DNA of 64,000 nucleotides from Crambe crambe (GCA_963924555.1 OZ004592.1:4464001-4528000); one strand, 5' to 3'. Shown: positions 10,883 to 22,280, counted from the stretch's first letter. Notes: generated by a model not told the origin, from the sequence alone. Program-made: numbers and translations.

Positions 10883-11426
10883 TTCTATCCTTTTTCTTAG
10901 TGCTTGAAGTTGAATGAGGGAGGCTACAGTACAGTACTATACGAAGCCAGCTCTACATAAACCTCTTTTGTAGGTACATACAGTGTCTCTGGTTGAAGAA
11001 TTTGTTTAGCTATTTAAGTTTTGTTGATATAAAACTTTACAGCAACAGCAATGTAAATGACATGTACACGGCATGGTGAAGTGAGCTGACTACACTACAG
11101 CCAAGTACTGGCTATAATGCTACTATAGGATGAGCATCTGTACTGTAATTCAGCAAGGAGTGACTGGAACATCATCAGATAATGAATGAAGACCTTGGCT
11201 ATAGCTAAACTTAAGCTTACGTGGCTCCGCCCATAAGCCCGCCCCCTTCAAAATGGCGTAGAAAGATTAGCAGCTGTGTTCCGAGTGCTATCGAATAGTG
11301 AAGTAGAGCCTTAGTCAAAACTAATAGCAAAAGATCAGCCTCTAGGTGCCGCTCTAACAGATGGCCAAAGCAGAATTTTGATGACTATAGCCAGTAAGTC
11401 GGTACGTCGATCTTATTATTATTATT
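10883..11426. repeat. Direct duplicate, copy 2 (partner 9498-9946)
   Basis: Second copy of the block described at 9498-9946, with about 100 extra bases near 10915-11085. In place of the 449-bp foldback it runs straight into the tandem repeat that follows. Confidence 0.7.
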
Positions 11427-11889
11427 ATAAAGAAAAAGAACGAAAAGTCAATTTTAGAACTCGTTTTTTTCTTATGTTGGCGAATGAATTTTTGGCTTTT
11501 GAACATTCTCCTCTCTTCTTTGTAGATATAATAATTCACTGTAGCCTTCTGAGAACCTGTAGAGTAAGGGTAGAAGAGAAAGAAGAGTTTTTAGTTTATA
11601 CTGTCCTATGGACTTTGACCTGCCATCCCTACTTAGAGAGTGCTACCGCACTCTCTGATAAAGAAAAAGAACAAAAGTCAATTTTAGACATCGTTTTTTT
11701 CTTATGTTAGCGAATGAATTTTTGGTTTTGGAACATTCTCCTCTCTTCTTTGTAGATATAATAATTCACTGTAGCCTTCTGAGAACCTGTAGAGCAAGGG
11801 TAGAAGAGAAAGAAGAGTTTTTAGTTTATACAGTCTTATGACCTTTGACCCGCCATCCCTACTTAGAGAGTGCTAGCGCACTCTCTGAT
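11427..11889. repeat. Two-unit tandem repeat, about 231 bp per unit, each ending in a hairpin
   Basis: Units 11427-11657 and 11658-11889 are about 95% alike. Each ends in the near-palindrome AGAGAGTGCTA(C/G)CGCACTCTCT. Weak ORFs inside are chance. Confidence 0.8.
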
Positions 11890-11891
11890 AT

Positions 11892-12560
11892 AGGTTGTTC
11901 TTTGTCTTTTCACAAGAGCCATTTCAATCAGTTTCATCTGGTTCTATTTGCTTGTTCATCCCATGATTTCAGGATACAGCTAGCAAGGCATGAAGAGCGG
12001 GCATACTTCATGTTGCTAGTGCAGTTTTCAAAAGCAACGGGAAATTAATCTCTTGTTAGTGGATGATGTTGCTACAGTCTCCAACTGAGTTTTGTAATGA
12101 GCACACAACTACATAGCTATACATAGATGTCCCCACTTGACTTCCCCTTCCAATATACACATGATTGCTGCTGCTGTAGCTGAGTCCATAGGGTGAGGGA
12201 GATTGGATAACGAATTCCATTGGTGGATTTCTAAGTTTATTGTTATCCATACAGCAGCTGGTTCCCTCTCTCTTCCAAACATTCCCAGTGTGCTGAGATA
12301 GCGTGCCACTTCATACTGGGGAAGCTAATGTCCATTATTGCCGGTTAGATCTCCGTGGATGATATGATCGACATGAAAGCACTACCGTAACATCATTATA
12401 TCAATTTCATTATGAAAGGGTAGGGGACTAGGAGGTTAGGCAAATGCAAGATGATGAGTCAAACTTTCATTCATCGATTCATTAATACCATAGAGGGTCG
12501 GTTCTTCTACCCTCTTGGATAGTTGGTATGAAAAAGAAGGTCCCACCGTTCCACCCACCA
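11892..12560 (-). pseudogene. Kinase-coiled coil-Kelch gene, copy A (decayed)
   Basis: Remnant of the gene at 22388-24685. Bases 11892-12060 match the C-terminal Kelch end, 12056-12350 an internal Kelch blade region, and 12340-12560 the N-terminal kinase region including the start area. The catalytic core, coiled coil and part of the propeller are deleted, and stops and indels interrupt the rest. A TAGCTA at 12114-12119 lies where copy B has TA. Confidence 0.8.
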
Positions 12561-12669
12561 CAAAGTTCTGTTACTGCGCATGCTCAATTAATGTTGTTGA
12601 AGCCATACAAACTGCATAGTATAGTAGTAAGGTCTATACGGTATAGTTACTATATACAGAGTCCAGCTG

Positions 12670-13391
12670 TTAAGTACTCGCTGTCACAATCTATTACAAA
12701 GACATTGATAGTATATGTAGACTTATAGGGTAGGACAAGTTACTTACCTGATCACACTCTACATATTTAATGCTTGGAAGTGCACGAATCTTTCCTAATA
12801 AACTGTTGATAAGATTAAGAATAATAGCTTAACGTACCACCCTTAATCCTATCTACACAGGTCATGAAAAAATGCCACCTCTCTAGCTGGGACAGAGAAG
12901 GATTACACCTTGCAACAAAAGTGGCTGCATTATACATGTACAAGTGACCACTGGGACTGTAGATGTAGGATAGATAGCCTATGTACAGGCTAGTGGGGAA
13001 TTTTTGTAGCGAGCTACTTACTCTTTGTTCGTGGTAGCACTAAAGCCTCTGAATGTCCCCATGTTGAAGTCATTCTTCATGACATTCCCAGCTCCTGCTT
13101 CAGCAAATAGCTCCTGCATGGTCTTACGAGCACTCAATACTATGTTGTATGTATGTGTATATATATCGTAAGGATAATGCTCAGGACTGCATCCACGGTA
13201 TGAGTAGCTTTATTTAGCTAGTCAACAACCTTCATCATCAGAAAGTGCCTCCTTGAAGACCACAATATAACTCCCACTGTCTGGAGGTGACTCAGTACCA
13301 AGTAAAGGAGCTGCATATTAAACATAGCTACATGAGAATACTTTCTCTATTAGCTGTGATCTTCTTAAAACAAGTTACCTAGAGCTGCCAT
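12670..13391 (-). CDS. Small I9-type protease inhibitor, five exons
   Basis: Hand-joined exons on the minus strand: 13379-13391, 13230-13310, 13022-13139, 12748-12802, 12670-12690 (288 nt, 95 residues plus stop). All introns are GT-AG (57-219 bp) and phases agree. Residues about 19-24 (SYIVVF), the central FRGFSA block and a C-terminal SIKYVE block follow the pattern of the inhibitor I9 / subtilisin propeptide fold, here standing alone without a protease, as in small cytosolic inhibitors such as yeast Pbi2. No signal peptide is visible. It lies upstream of, and on the same strand as, the kinase gene in both cassettes; the copy B version is broken. Subtilase inhibition is inferred from the family. 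Confidence 0.7.
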
Positions 13392-13560
13392 TTGCATTGA
13401 AGTGCAGGACACACCCTGAAATAATTAGCTCCACCTACTTTGATTGGCTGCATGAGGTAACCATCCCATTACACAGATTGTCTAATTTGAAGTTTATTAT
13501 GGGGAATGGAAGGGGAAGCTACGTAGAATAGCTAAGCTGTACTTAACATACTTGTGGATG

Positions 13561-13742
13561 AAGTCTATTTGATTGCCCCTTGATCATTCACTATAACTGC
13601 TATAGCTAACTTAATCAACAGAGAGCTGATTGTCCACTCTCTCTGCTGGTGTTTGCAATTTCAAATTTGGAGAAAGTTATAATAGTTCAGCTATAATTAT
13701 AGCTATAGTAATGATCAAGGGGAGGTGAATACAAATAGACTT
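13561..13742. repeat. MITE, AAGTCTATTTG family
   Basis: Imperfect inverted-repeat element with ends AAGTCTATTTG / CAAATAGACTT and internal CCCTTGATCATTCACTATAACT blocks. A second member at 39925-40101 has flanking TA dinucleotides, as expected of mariner-type insertion. Confidence 0.65.
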
Positions 13743-13980
13743 TCACTTTGTACCTGACACCTAATGCCTATATACTCCTGTGGGAGATACAAATCCCAGG
13801 GCAACTAGCTGGATTTCACCCGATTATATATAATAATGTAGTGTTTTGGCAAGGCCACATTCACCAAATCATAAACAGTTCAGCACAAACAGTTTCAGTT
13901 ATCAATAAACAGAAATGGGGCAAGTCCCAATATCTCATCATGCATGGGCCCTGGAAAGAGTAAACTATAGGATCATTGAC

Positions 13981-14020
13981 TATAAAAGAAGCAAGCAGAC
14001 AGCTAGCTAGCTAGCTAGTC
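13981..14020 (+). promoter_or_regulatory. TATA box and TAGC array ahead of the beta-helix gene
   Basis: TATAAAAG lies at 13981-13988, about 67 bp before the ATG, placing a start site near 14010. A (TAGC)n run at 14001-14019 lies at the predicted start of the 5' UTR. Confidence 0.5.
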
Positions 14021-14054
14021 ATTCAGCCCACCAGCTTAACAACACTCAGTTGCA

Positions 14055-17000
14055 ATGTATCTCTTTTTTGGCATGTCAGTGATGGTGCTATCTGCTTATG
14101 CAAACAATATCACCATAAGCATTCGTGGAAAAGATGAGTCAACATGTACCAGTTCTGCTAATGTTACTACTCAATGTAAGACTTTGCAGTATGTTTCCCA
14201 GCAACTTATCTCTGAAGGGATGAATCAGTCAATATCAATACATATCAGTGATGTAACAATGATAAGAGATCTGGTTAAGTTTGAAGATATTCATGGTTTG
14301 GCAATCACTGGAGGGACTATTCAATGCAATAAGAAGGGCAGGAACTATAAGGGAGGTATTATCATTCGAAACGTAACAAATCTGAGCATTGACAGTGTCT
14401 TATTCTCCAGATGTGGTACACAGATCAATGATCGCACTGTTGTTTTGAGAGTCATAATGTGTATCAATGTCACCATTACGAATTCACACTTCCGACAATC
14501 TAGAGAAACTGCCCTCACAATTAAAAATACATTTGGATATGTTTCACTTGCAAATGTAAATTTTACTAATAACAGAAATTATGAAACAAGAAATCAGAAT
14601 TTCTCTTCTCCAGGAGCAATAGAAGTCATACTCGACTCTGATAATCACCTACATGCAACATTGTATCTTTTCAGTAAATGCTTATTCAGGGATAATTCAG
14701 CTCCTAATCATTTTAGTCATTATGATTCTGCTTTGCTTTTTGACTCAAATTGGAGAGGACAGAGTGTAGGAGGAGCTGTTGGAATGCACATTAGAGGAAA
14801 CTGGTCAAACAGTACAATTGAAATATCAGATTGCACTTTCGAAAGAAATCAAGCAAGATGGGGTGGTGGTTTGCACATCATGATTCAAGATGAAGCATCA
14901 AATAATTTGATAACGATATTGAATTCAACTTTTGATTCTAATTGTGCCATAGTTGGAGGTGGAGGTGCTTGCATACAATATTTCAGACCGGAATATGACT
15001 ATAATCCAAGTAAAAATGAAATAACCTTTGAGAACTGTACATTTTCACAGAATAGAGGGGACATTGGTGGTGGTTTGGCATTGCTAAGCATTCATACTCG
15101 CTTTCCCATAAGTAGTACCTTCAATTTTATTGACTGTGAATGGACAGATAACAAGGCCTTGTTCAGTTCGGCTGTGTTGGTGACCCCAGCAGCTGCTGAT
15201 CGACTGAACAAAGGTTATCTTCCATCCCCAAGTTTTGAGAACTGCAGATTCCAAAATAATATAGTGATGATAACAATCCAGCGGAATGGAACAAATGTAT
15301 CTGCAACATACTTCTTCACACATTCTGGAGTATTCTCAATCACTGAATCAGTAGTGTACTTTTCAGATCACACACTGTTCTATAGGAATAATGGTTCTGC
15401 TTTGTACGTGGCATCTGGACAGGTCATTTTCAAGGAAGGATCAAGAGGAGAGTTCATAGAGAATAGTGGTCTAAGAGGAGCAGCAATTGCAATGTATGGA
15501 CTTTCATCATTGTTGGTCAACGAAAACTCCTTGATCTTATTTTCTGGTAACCAGGCTCAAGAATTAGGTGGAGGGATTTATTACAACTCCTATGACCAAG
15601 AGGATTATATCAGTGGACGAAACTGTTTCATGAGATTCGAAAATGGAAGATCGATCAATGAATCACTGATAAGCAATCTAACACTCATTTTTGAAAATAA
15701 CTCAGCCAACGTTACAGGTACATCTGTGTATGCTTCTACCCTTTTCCCATGTCACTTTGATACTGAAAGCACACTACATAGACGTGGTTTGGACTACAGT
15801 ATCTTTGATTCTTTAGGAAACATTACACTTGATAGGTCTGATCAGAGAACTCCTACAGCTCGTGAAGCTCAATATCCTCTGGCAACATTTGGAAGGTATT
15901 TCAACCTATCAAAGTTGAAATTAGATTACCAAATAATTCCTGGAAAACTGGTCAATGTATCATTCGATTTTCTTGACGAATTCCATCAGAATAATCCACG
16001 TTTAGCAGCATTTGCACTAAGTGTTGACAACAGAAACATAACATTGGACAGAGAATACACGCTACAGGGCGAATTCCGTCTCTTTGGGCAGCCTGGAATA
16101 AAAGGAACCTTACAATTTTCACAAGATTTAAGTCGCACAATAACTCTCAATGTTAATATAACCCTGCTCCAGTGTCCACCAGGTCTTTTTTATGATCACA
16201 AAAAAAGAACATGTGAATGCTCTGGAATTAGAAACCAAAAAAGGTATCAAGGTATTGTGAAATGCAATAATTTTCAAGCTCACCTTCTGCATGGCTATTG
16301 GGCTGGATATGTCCCAGCAACACAACAAGTACCAGAGAAACTATTCAGTGCCTTATGCCCACTGGAATTTTGTGTGCTGAATTCATTATCCAATAGCTAC
16401 ACTACAGAGTTACCCCTCATAGCCAGCGAATTGAGTGAAGCTGTATGCGGGATGAACCGACAGGGTATACTCTGTGGGCAGTGCAAACAGGGTTCTTCGT
16501 CATTTTTCCATTCCAAGGAGTTTAGATGTGACTCCAATGCCTTATGTTCAGCTGGTATACCTTTTTATGTCCTTTCAGAGTTAATTCCAGTCGTTATTCT
16601 GTTCTCAGTTATCATAATCCTGGATTTTAGTTTTACCAATGGGCGTATAAGTGGCTTCATCTTCTTTAGCCAGGTGTTGGAGTTGCTTTCTGTTGATACC
16701 AAGATTAATAACAACCAACACTTCAATAGGTTGCTAGCTATTAGCAGACTCTTTTATGACATTTTCAACCTTGATTACTTCAGCATATATCCATTTTCAT
16801 TTTGCCTGTGGAAAGACGCCACAGTCATTGACATCTTGGCCTTTAAGTACATCACAGTCATCTTCGCCTTCATGCTGATAATATGTCTCATCCTGATCAC
16901 AAAGTACACCAAATGCTCAAATATTAGGCAAAAACTGAGCATGAAAGACAGGATATCTGTCATAAATGGACTTTCTGCCTTCCTGGTTGTGTGCTATGCA

Positions 17001-17903
17001 CAGTGTGCAAGAACTTCCTTTTACATCTTAACATCGATAAGACTCAGGACCCAAGGAGGTATCGATGGGGATCTTGTGACCTTCTTTGGAGGTATGCCTT
17101 ACTTTCAAGGACGTCATCTCTTCTATGCAATAGTAGCCATCTTTTTCATCATCATCTTGGTATTTATTCCACCCTTCATACTGTTTGCTTATCCTCTTAT
17201 CCTTCATCTTCTTGCCTTGTGCAATTTGAGCGAGCACCAATTCATAGGCAAGCTATTGACACTATTTCAGATTAATAGGCTAAAACCTCTCATTGATAAC
17301 TTCCAGGGATGCTACAAAGATAAGCTACGTTTCTTTGCTGGATTGTACTTCATCTACAGAGTAATCATACTTGGCTGTTATAGTGCTGCACGCAGTTCTG
17401 CCCAGTTCTACATATTAACACAGTTCTTCCTCATGGGCTTCATGGGAATCCACTCCGTTGCACAACCCTACAAGAAGCGATCCCACAATGTCATCGACTC
17501 ACTGATCTTCCTGGCCCTTGTCACCATCAATGGATGCACCATTTTCATCAATGATTATGCTGAGGAATCTCGTGAGAGTAATACTTCATTTGGTGTCATC
17601 TTGACAATAGTGATTGTCCTTCGACTTATCTTACTCTACATCCCTATGATCTGTTTCTTGATGTGGTTAATAGGGATGGTGATACTATTCCTAACATCAA
17701 AATGTTGCAATTCGAGTGTGGTCAATTTCAAGAAGAAGCTATTGCTAAAGTTGATGAAGAAAGAGGAAGATCCAAAGACTGAATTTTTCATTTCTCTCGA
17801 TGATCATGAACTCAGGGTTCCATCTCATGATGTGTCCAATGAAACCTCTTTTGATGATCGAACAGAACCATTGGTCGACAGTTATAACCTAATGATAAAC
17901 TAG
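14055..17903 (+). CDS. Secreted-type beta-helix ectodomain fused to a multi-pass membrane domain (copy B, intact)
   Basis: Single-exon gene of 1,282 residues. Residues 1-16 look like a signal peptide. Residues about 20-700 are rich in Asn, with repeated units such as CTFxxNxAxxGGG, typical of right-handed parallel beta-helix or POMP-like repeats, and many N-glycosylation sites. A Cys-rich linker (about 700-830; CPPG, GILCGQC) precedes eight or nine hydrophobic segments (about 835-1225). The tail is basic then acidic and ends YNLMIN. The architecture suggests a large surface receptor or adhesion protein; ligand and signalling are unknown. The first ATG was chosen because it gives the signal peptide and follows a TATA box. 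Copies A (3-413) and C (25966-27808) are paralogues. Confidence 0.85.
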   Translation: MYLFFGMSVMVLSAYANNITISIRGKDESTCTSSANVTTQCKTLQYVSQQLISEGMNQSISIHISDVTMIRDLVKFEDIHGLAITGGTIQCNKKGRNYKGGIIIRNVTNLSIDSVLFSRCGTQINDRTVVLRVIMCINVTITNSHFRQSRETALTIKNTFGYVSLANVNFTNNRNYETRNQNFSSPGAIEVILDSDNHLHATLYLFSKCLFRDNSAPNHFSHYDSALLFDSNWRGQSVGGAVGMHIRGNWSNSTIEISDCTFERNQARWGGGLHIMIQDEASNNLITILNSTFDSNCAIVGGGGACIQYFRPEYDYNPSKNEITFENCTFSQNRGDIGGGLALLSIHTRFPISSTFNFIDCEWTDNKALFSSAVLVTPAAADRLNKGYLPSPSFENCRFQNNIVMITIQRNGTNVSATYFFTHSGVFSITESVVYFSDHTLFYRNNGSALYVASGQVIFKEGSRGEFIENSGLRGAAIAMYGLSSLLVNENSLILFSGNQAQELGGGIYYNSYDQEDYISGRNCFMRFENGRSINESLISNLTLIFENNSANVTGTSVYASTLFPCHFDTESTLHRRGLDYSIFDSLGNITLDRSDQRTPTAREAQYPLATFGRYFNLSKLKLDYQIIPGKLVNVSFDFLDEFHQNNPRLAAFALSVDNRNITLDREYTLQGEFRLFGQPGIKGTLQFSQDLSRTITLNVNITLLQCPPGLFYDHKKRTCECSGIRNQKRYQGIVKCNNFQAHLLHGYWAGYVPATQQVPEKLFSALCPLEFCVLNSLSNSYTTELPLIASELSEAVCGMNRQGILCGQCKQGSSSFFHSKEFRCDSNALCSAGIPFYVLSELIPVVILFSVIIILDFSFTNGRISGFIFFSQVLELLSVDTKINNNQHFNRLLAISRLFYDIFNLDYFSIYPFSFCLWKDATVIDILAFKYITVIFAFMLIICLILITKYTKCSNIRQKLSMKDRISVINGLSAFLVVCYAQCARTSFYILTSIRLRTQGGIDGDLVTFFGGMPYFQGRHLFYAIVAIFFIIILVFIPPFILFAYPLILHLLALCNLSEHQFIGKLLTLFQINRLKPLIDNFQGCYKDKLRFFAGLYFIYRVIILGCYSAARSSAQFYILTQFFLMGFMGIHSVAQPYKKRSHNVIDSLIFLALVTINGCTIFINDYAEESRESNTSFGVILTIVIVLRLILLYIPMICFLMWLIGMVILFLTSKCCNSSVVNFKKKLLLKLMKKEEDPKTEFFISLDDHELRVPSHDVSNETSFDDRTEPLVDSYNLMIN

Positions 17904-18103
17904 CTATGGTAGGCTAATATAAATTTTTGTATGAAGCATTAATTCTTCTTACCAATAGTAGCTCATCATATTATCCATAGCCTTATCTCTATGATCCTAC
18001 TGTATCATTGTTTAGCATTATTTTGTTTTCACCATCTTGTCTGCACTTACCAACCACAGCGTTAAAACGTATCTTACGGCAAGCAGCTAGCTATGCCAAT
18101 CAA

Positions 18104-19480
18104 TACACTTCAATGGACTTTATCAAGTCACAGCATAAGCCACCTTGTACTATCACATGTACTCTGATCATTGTGGGTATCAAGTTCATAGTTATAGGTG
18201 AGACCCTCCCTGCATTTCTTAGGGTCTTTATTAAGTGAATGAATTTACTCATCAGCAGTAATGAGAGCCTTTCTTAGCTGGTTGGCAAGTGGTTGTATGG
18301 CTACCTGAAATAACAACCATATTTACTGGGTCCAAACGATCCTATAATATTTCAGAGGATTTTGGTATCACAGAGGGGTTAGGCAGAAATAAGGGTCAGA
18401 GTATCTTTAATAGCTTACTAGAGAACGTACTAGTAGTGATACAACCACACACTAGGGCTGCCAGCATTAATTCAAGGGGTGAAGTTCTGTGGTTCCTTCA
18501 GTTTACTCAATATTTCACTCTTGTAGCTACATAGGGAAAAGCTGTAGGAGGTGCTACTGTTTTGTGATATTACTATTTCTGCTGATTTCACTCGTACCTG
18601 GTTTTGCCTTCTTCTGGCTCATTCAAGTTGTCAGTGATAGGTCACAGATCTCCAAGCAAGTGGACTTGAGCTCCAGTGCAGTCGTCAATGAATTTCCTCC
18701 ACTCACCAATCTCTATAGCAAGTAACAAACTTTCTAGTGAGGACTGTGATTCAGTGTTCATCTCCCCCAAGAATGAAACTGTCTCCCAGAATTCAATACT
18801 TGGCCACAATTACATGTTTTACTGGCTCCACGGTACCAGTTTTGTGTCCGTTTTCCTGCTGAATGATAGGAGATCATTTGACCTATGGATGAATTGCATT
18901 ACTTCAGAAAAGTTCCTGAAAAAGTGGGTTTTTAATATTAGCAACTGTGGCATTGTTCGAGATACAGGACTGATGAGATGTTGTTTTGAATACACGGTCT
19001 TGAATTCTGGATATTACTACATTTGTGTGAACAGCACTATTTTCTACAAGCTGCAGTTCAATATTTCCATATCATCTTTGGTATACAATACATCAAGGAG
19101 CACGACAGCCCTACAGTGCATAGAAAATCAGGAGTGTTGCCTTCCTTTTGGCAATATCGTCAAAGAGCTACACAGGCCGACCTGTATATTTGTGTCTACA
19201 CTGCTGGTATTAGGATATCAGGGCATTTCTCTGCATGTGGAGCAACAGTTCAGCATTTTCTGGTACAGTAGCTATGGTGATATTTTTGGTACTGATTGCT
19301 GCATTCTTCCTAACAGTACTGTTGAACCAATTTATACAAGCAAAGAAAAGATATTTATTCAAAATTACTGTAGCTGATGTAGGGATGACTGTCAAAAAAG
19401 AGTTGGAACAAGAGCTGGATTCGACTTCATCCTTGCATAATCTCATCTATTTCCAACTCTTTTCATTAACCAAAAGCATA
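18104..19480 (+). pseudogene. Two-TM ectodomain protein, copy B (broken)
   Basis: Aligns with 28020-29968. Exon 1 is reduced to its last few codons (from about 18122) and has lost its donor site. Exon 2 begins after the acceptor-like ATAG near 18534 and is interrupted by a deletion near 18720 that removes part of the ectodomain and shifts frame. A 33-bp in-frame deletion follows near 18845, and a TAGCTA insertion at 19269-19274 shifts the final membrane segment. Beyond 19320 the tail is replaced by repeat sequence. Confidence 0.85.
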
Positions 19481-19658
19481 CACTTGGGATTTTTTGCTTG
19501 GCTCACATAAAACTCCCTAGTAGCAATAGGTACACTACACAACTATCTACTATCACAACTTTAGTTCACCATTATAAGAATTTTACACACTATACACTAT
19601 CTGTTGTCCTTAAGGAATGATGTATTCCTATGTATCTCAATCAGCACTAAAATTCTAA

Positions 19659-21644
19659 TCACACGCGGTCTTCTTGCTCTTGAGGCCTTTCATTCTCCAC
19701 TCTGCCATAGCAGCTGCAATAGCAGTCACAACCTTTGGTATCAGGGTGATCCTTCTTGTACTTTGTGCCATAACAAAACCCAGATAAAGTGATGAATAGA
19801 ACTGCTAGTGCAAAGAGCATAACAGAGAAGTATACGATTACATCAGATCTTGCATGTGCTGTGACCATAATATCGTGAGGTTGTGATCTGTTATCATCTG
19901 AATTGGTAGCATTTGTGGTAACGAAAATGCACGTAGTGTGATGAAGTTCTTCAAAAATGTTGCTAGAGTAATTCACACAACCAATATTTAGCACGGGCTC
20001 AGACAGACGGTTTTCTGGTTGCAGATCATACTGTATTTCATCTATTATAACTTCATATTGATACTCATTATTGGAGTTGGAATTGAGGCATAAATAGTAG
20101 CTGTTGTCTTCTGTTATGTTACACTGAATTTCGGAATCAGATGGAGGAGAACATGTGAATCCACTTCCTCTATTATTATTGTTACAAAGCTCATAATAGT
20201 CCTGTAAATCGGGTGACTGGTTAGCCAGAATCAAGAAAGGGTGGGCTGTGGTGTTGTAGGTTACTGAAAAACTTGTATCACGGAGCCAATTAAACAAAAT
20301 TCCCTTTTTGGTTCTTATTGGTGGTAAGCGATTTGATATTCTCTGTGTTTGAATTGAACAGTTATACCTTGTGGCCGTCAGTATTAGTTGTTCATAATCT
20401 TGATGGAAACATACCGAATCAAAATGGTAGCTGTCTTGTTTGATTAAATAGGTCCCACGATAGCTAGCAAAGAGGACTTTGCTATTGAGCTTGAACATCA
20501 CACTTGCCCACCATATTGCCACTGATAGAAGCCCAAGTGTTACAATCAAGCAAGTGCACAAGGCAACTGTGTACACCAGACGACAGTATTTCCCTATCAG
20601 AATAAAAATCATAACTGTGACTTATAACCAGGACACCTTTCTGCTAAGGCCCAGATAAATAATGTTGGCATTTTTTTTGAGTATTATAGGTATCTGAGCA
20701 ATATTATGGGCACATTTTAGACAATAACTTTAAGTAGCTATCAGTGCATTGCTGATCTGTCAACTTATGGAAATGTGGGATTCAATAATTCACGAGACTC
20801 TAGCATTTTTTCTCAGGAGCCTACTCTCTCTCAAGTTCTATATTGATGTTTCAATAATGCTATAATCATGATCTGAATTCACTTAGCTATGCAATTATCA
20901 CATGATTGAGCGATAAATGAGAATTATATGTACATTTTGTAAGTATTATAGGGCATGTTTGTTAGCATTGAAGAAATGGATTATAGGTAGGAAAAAAAAT
21001 ATTTATCTGGGCCTACGGTGGGCATTGTACCAAGACATTTGAACCAATAGGACTGCACTTATTGACCTCACTATAGCTACCCTTGTAATTAGGACATCTA
21101 TCAAGATATGTACTAAGCTAGTTGGTATACACATTAAGATGTTCTCAGTATAGCTGCTAATCCTGATTCCTGAGTATAAACTCCAGTGCTCTCTAATAAT
21201 TGACTTGTTTCTGGAACAGTAACTATACCAGAACTATAACTGTTAGCTGGTTTGTTAGTTATTAGCTATTAGCTTGCATATTGTAGCCATTACATTTCCG
21301 AATACAACATCCTGGAATTAAGCTCCACATACAACCTGGATCCTTAGGTGGAAGAAGATGATCTCCTTCGTGATTTCTATTATCATTTGCAACTTCATCG
21401 ATAAAGATAGGTCCCACAGAATTTGGTCTTATACCTTCCCTTTCTGAATCTGTCCTACTTACATCTGATCTTGCTGATCCGTACCTTTTTTGCTTCTCTA
21501 TTGATTTGATTGAAATTAATGTAGGCTCTATATTTATAAATGTGGCTTACTCTTTCTTATTCTGCTATCATAATCACTGCAGCTAGTCTCTTGCACTTCA
21601 GAGTCTCCAGACTGATATGGTGACAAATGTATTTCACCATCCAT
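19659..21644 (-). CDS. Two-TM ectodomain protein, minus-strand paralogue (intact, three exons)
   Basis: Exons 21551-21644, 21294-21497 and 19659-20593 join in phase 1 twice to give 410 residues. The first intron is only 53 bp; the second is 700 bp and holds a MITE. Residues 1-99 are hydrophilic and probably cytosolic, with Cys pairs next to the membrane. TM1 is about 103-128, a glycosylated Cys-containing ectodomain follows, TM2 is about 353-377, and the short tail is Cys-rich (YCSCYG). Both splice phases and the motifs WK.CR, YY.C.NS and H..TC.FV.T show homology to the plus-strand protein at 28090-29968. The acceptor TGATAG with a GG exon start is conserved between them. Both ends are predicted inside the cell. 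No known domain was recognised. Confidence 0.75.
20647..21013. repeat. MITE-like element in intron 2 of the minus-strand two-TM gene
   Basis: Terminal inverted repeats GGCCCAGATAAATA / TATTTATCTGGGCC bound about 367 bp of AT-rich non-coding sequence. Confidence 0.6.
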
Positions 21645-21779
21645 CCTTAGCCAACTAGCTAGATATTGTTCTCTTGATCATGTGATCCATTTTTAATAAT
21701 TCATTGTTTACTCATTGTTAGCTCAGTGGTTCCTTTATTGGTTATCAATGCTAAAGCCACACAATATGAGATTTCCCTT

Positions 21780-22280
21780 GTATTTCCAAAAAAAACTTGA
21801 AGGAAACGCAGAGGATTTTTTGTAGGATACACAAGGGCACGGCATATTTCATTTTAAATAGGCTGCCATCCCCTTGTGTATCCTATGAATTTCATGGGCT
21901 CCAACTTTTCTAGAAATGCTTTTAAGGACACAAACCACACCCATCTATAATTTAATCACCACTCCCCTAAATAATAACCACGCCCCAACCACACCCACAT
22001 TAACATTTAGTTCTTTGGTTAGCTGCTAAAGCAGCACAGCACTGACCCCATAGCTATAAATAGAGCAGCTGACCTCAGCAGAGCATATTTGCCAGGCCCA
22101 TACTAATTATAATGTGCTGTAACTACAACTGCAAGCTTGCATAGTTTTGATATGTAGCTGGCTAGACAACTTTAAGGACAAATAATAGGGCAGTAGCAAG
22201 CCATTGAAGGACGAAGGACAAAGTCTAAAAATTAAGGACTGTCCTTCAGATTTAAGGACAGTTGGAGCCTATGGAATTTC
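21780..22280. repeat. Repeat-rich spacer between minus-strand genes
   Basis: Contains imperfect inverted repeats (AGGATACACAAGGG / CCCCTTGTGTATCCT near 21822-21890, and GGGCTCCAACT / AGTTGGAGCC at about 21897-22270). These look like remnants of small DNA elements. No gene was seen. Confidence 0.5.

Noticed and set aside
11378..11710. 110-residue ORF
   Set aside because: It lies across a two-unit tandem repeat and its hairpin, without any protein feature.
14001..14019. TAGC array as an ordinary slippage microsatellite only
   Set aside because: Slippage may lengthen it, but the eight paralogue comparisons show single TA to TAGCTA changes, most where no array existed before.
14055..16500. Bacterial contamination or transfer, because of POMP-like repeats
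   Set aside because: The protein has eukaryotic-style membrane segments, paralogues in the same window, a TATA box and the same base composition as its neighbours.
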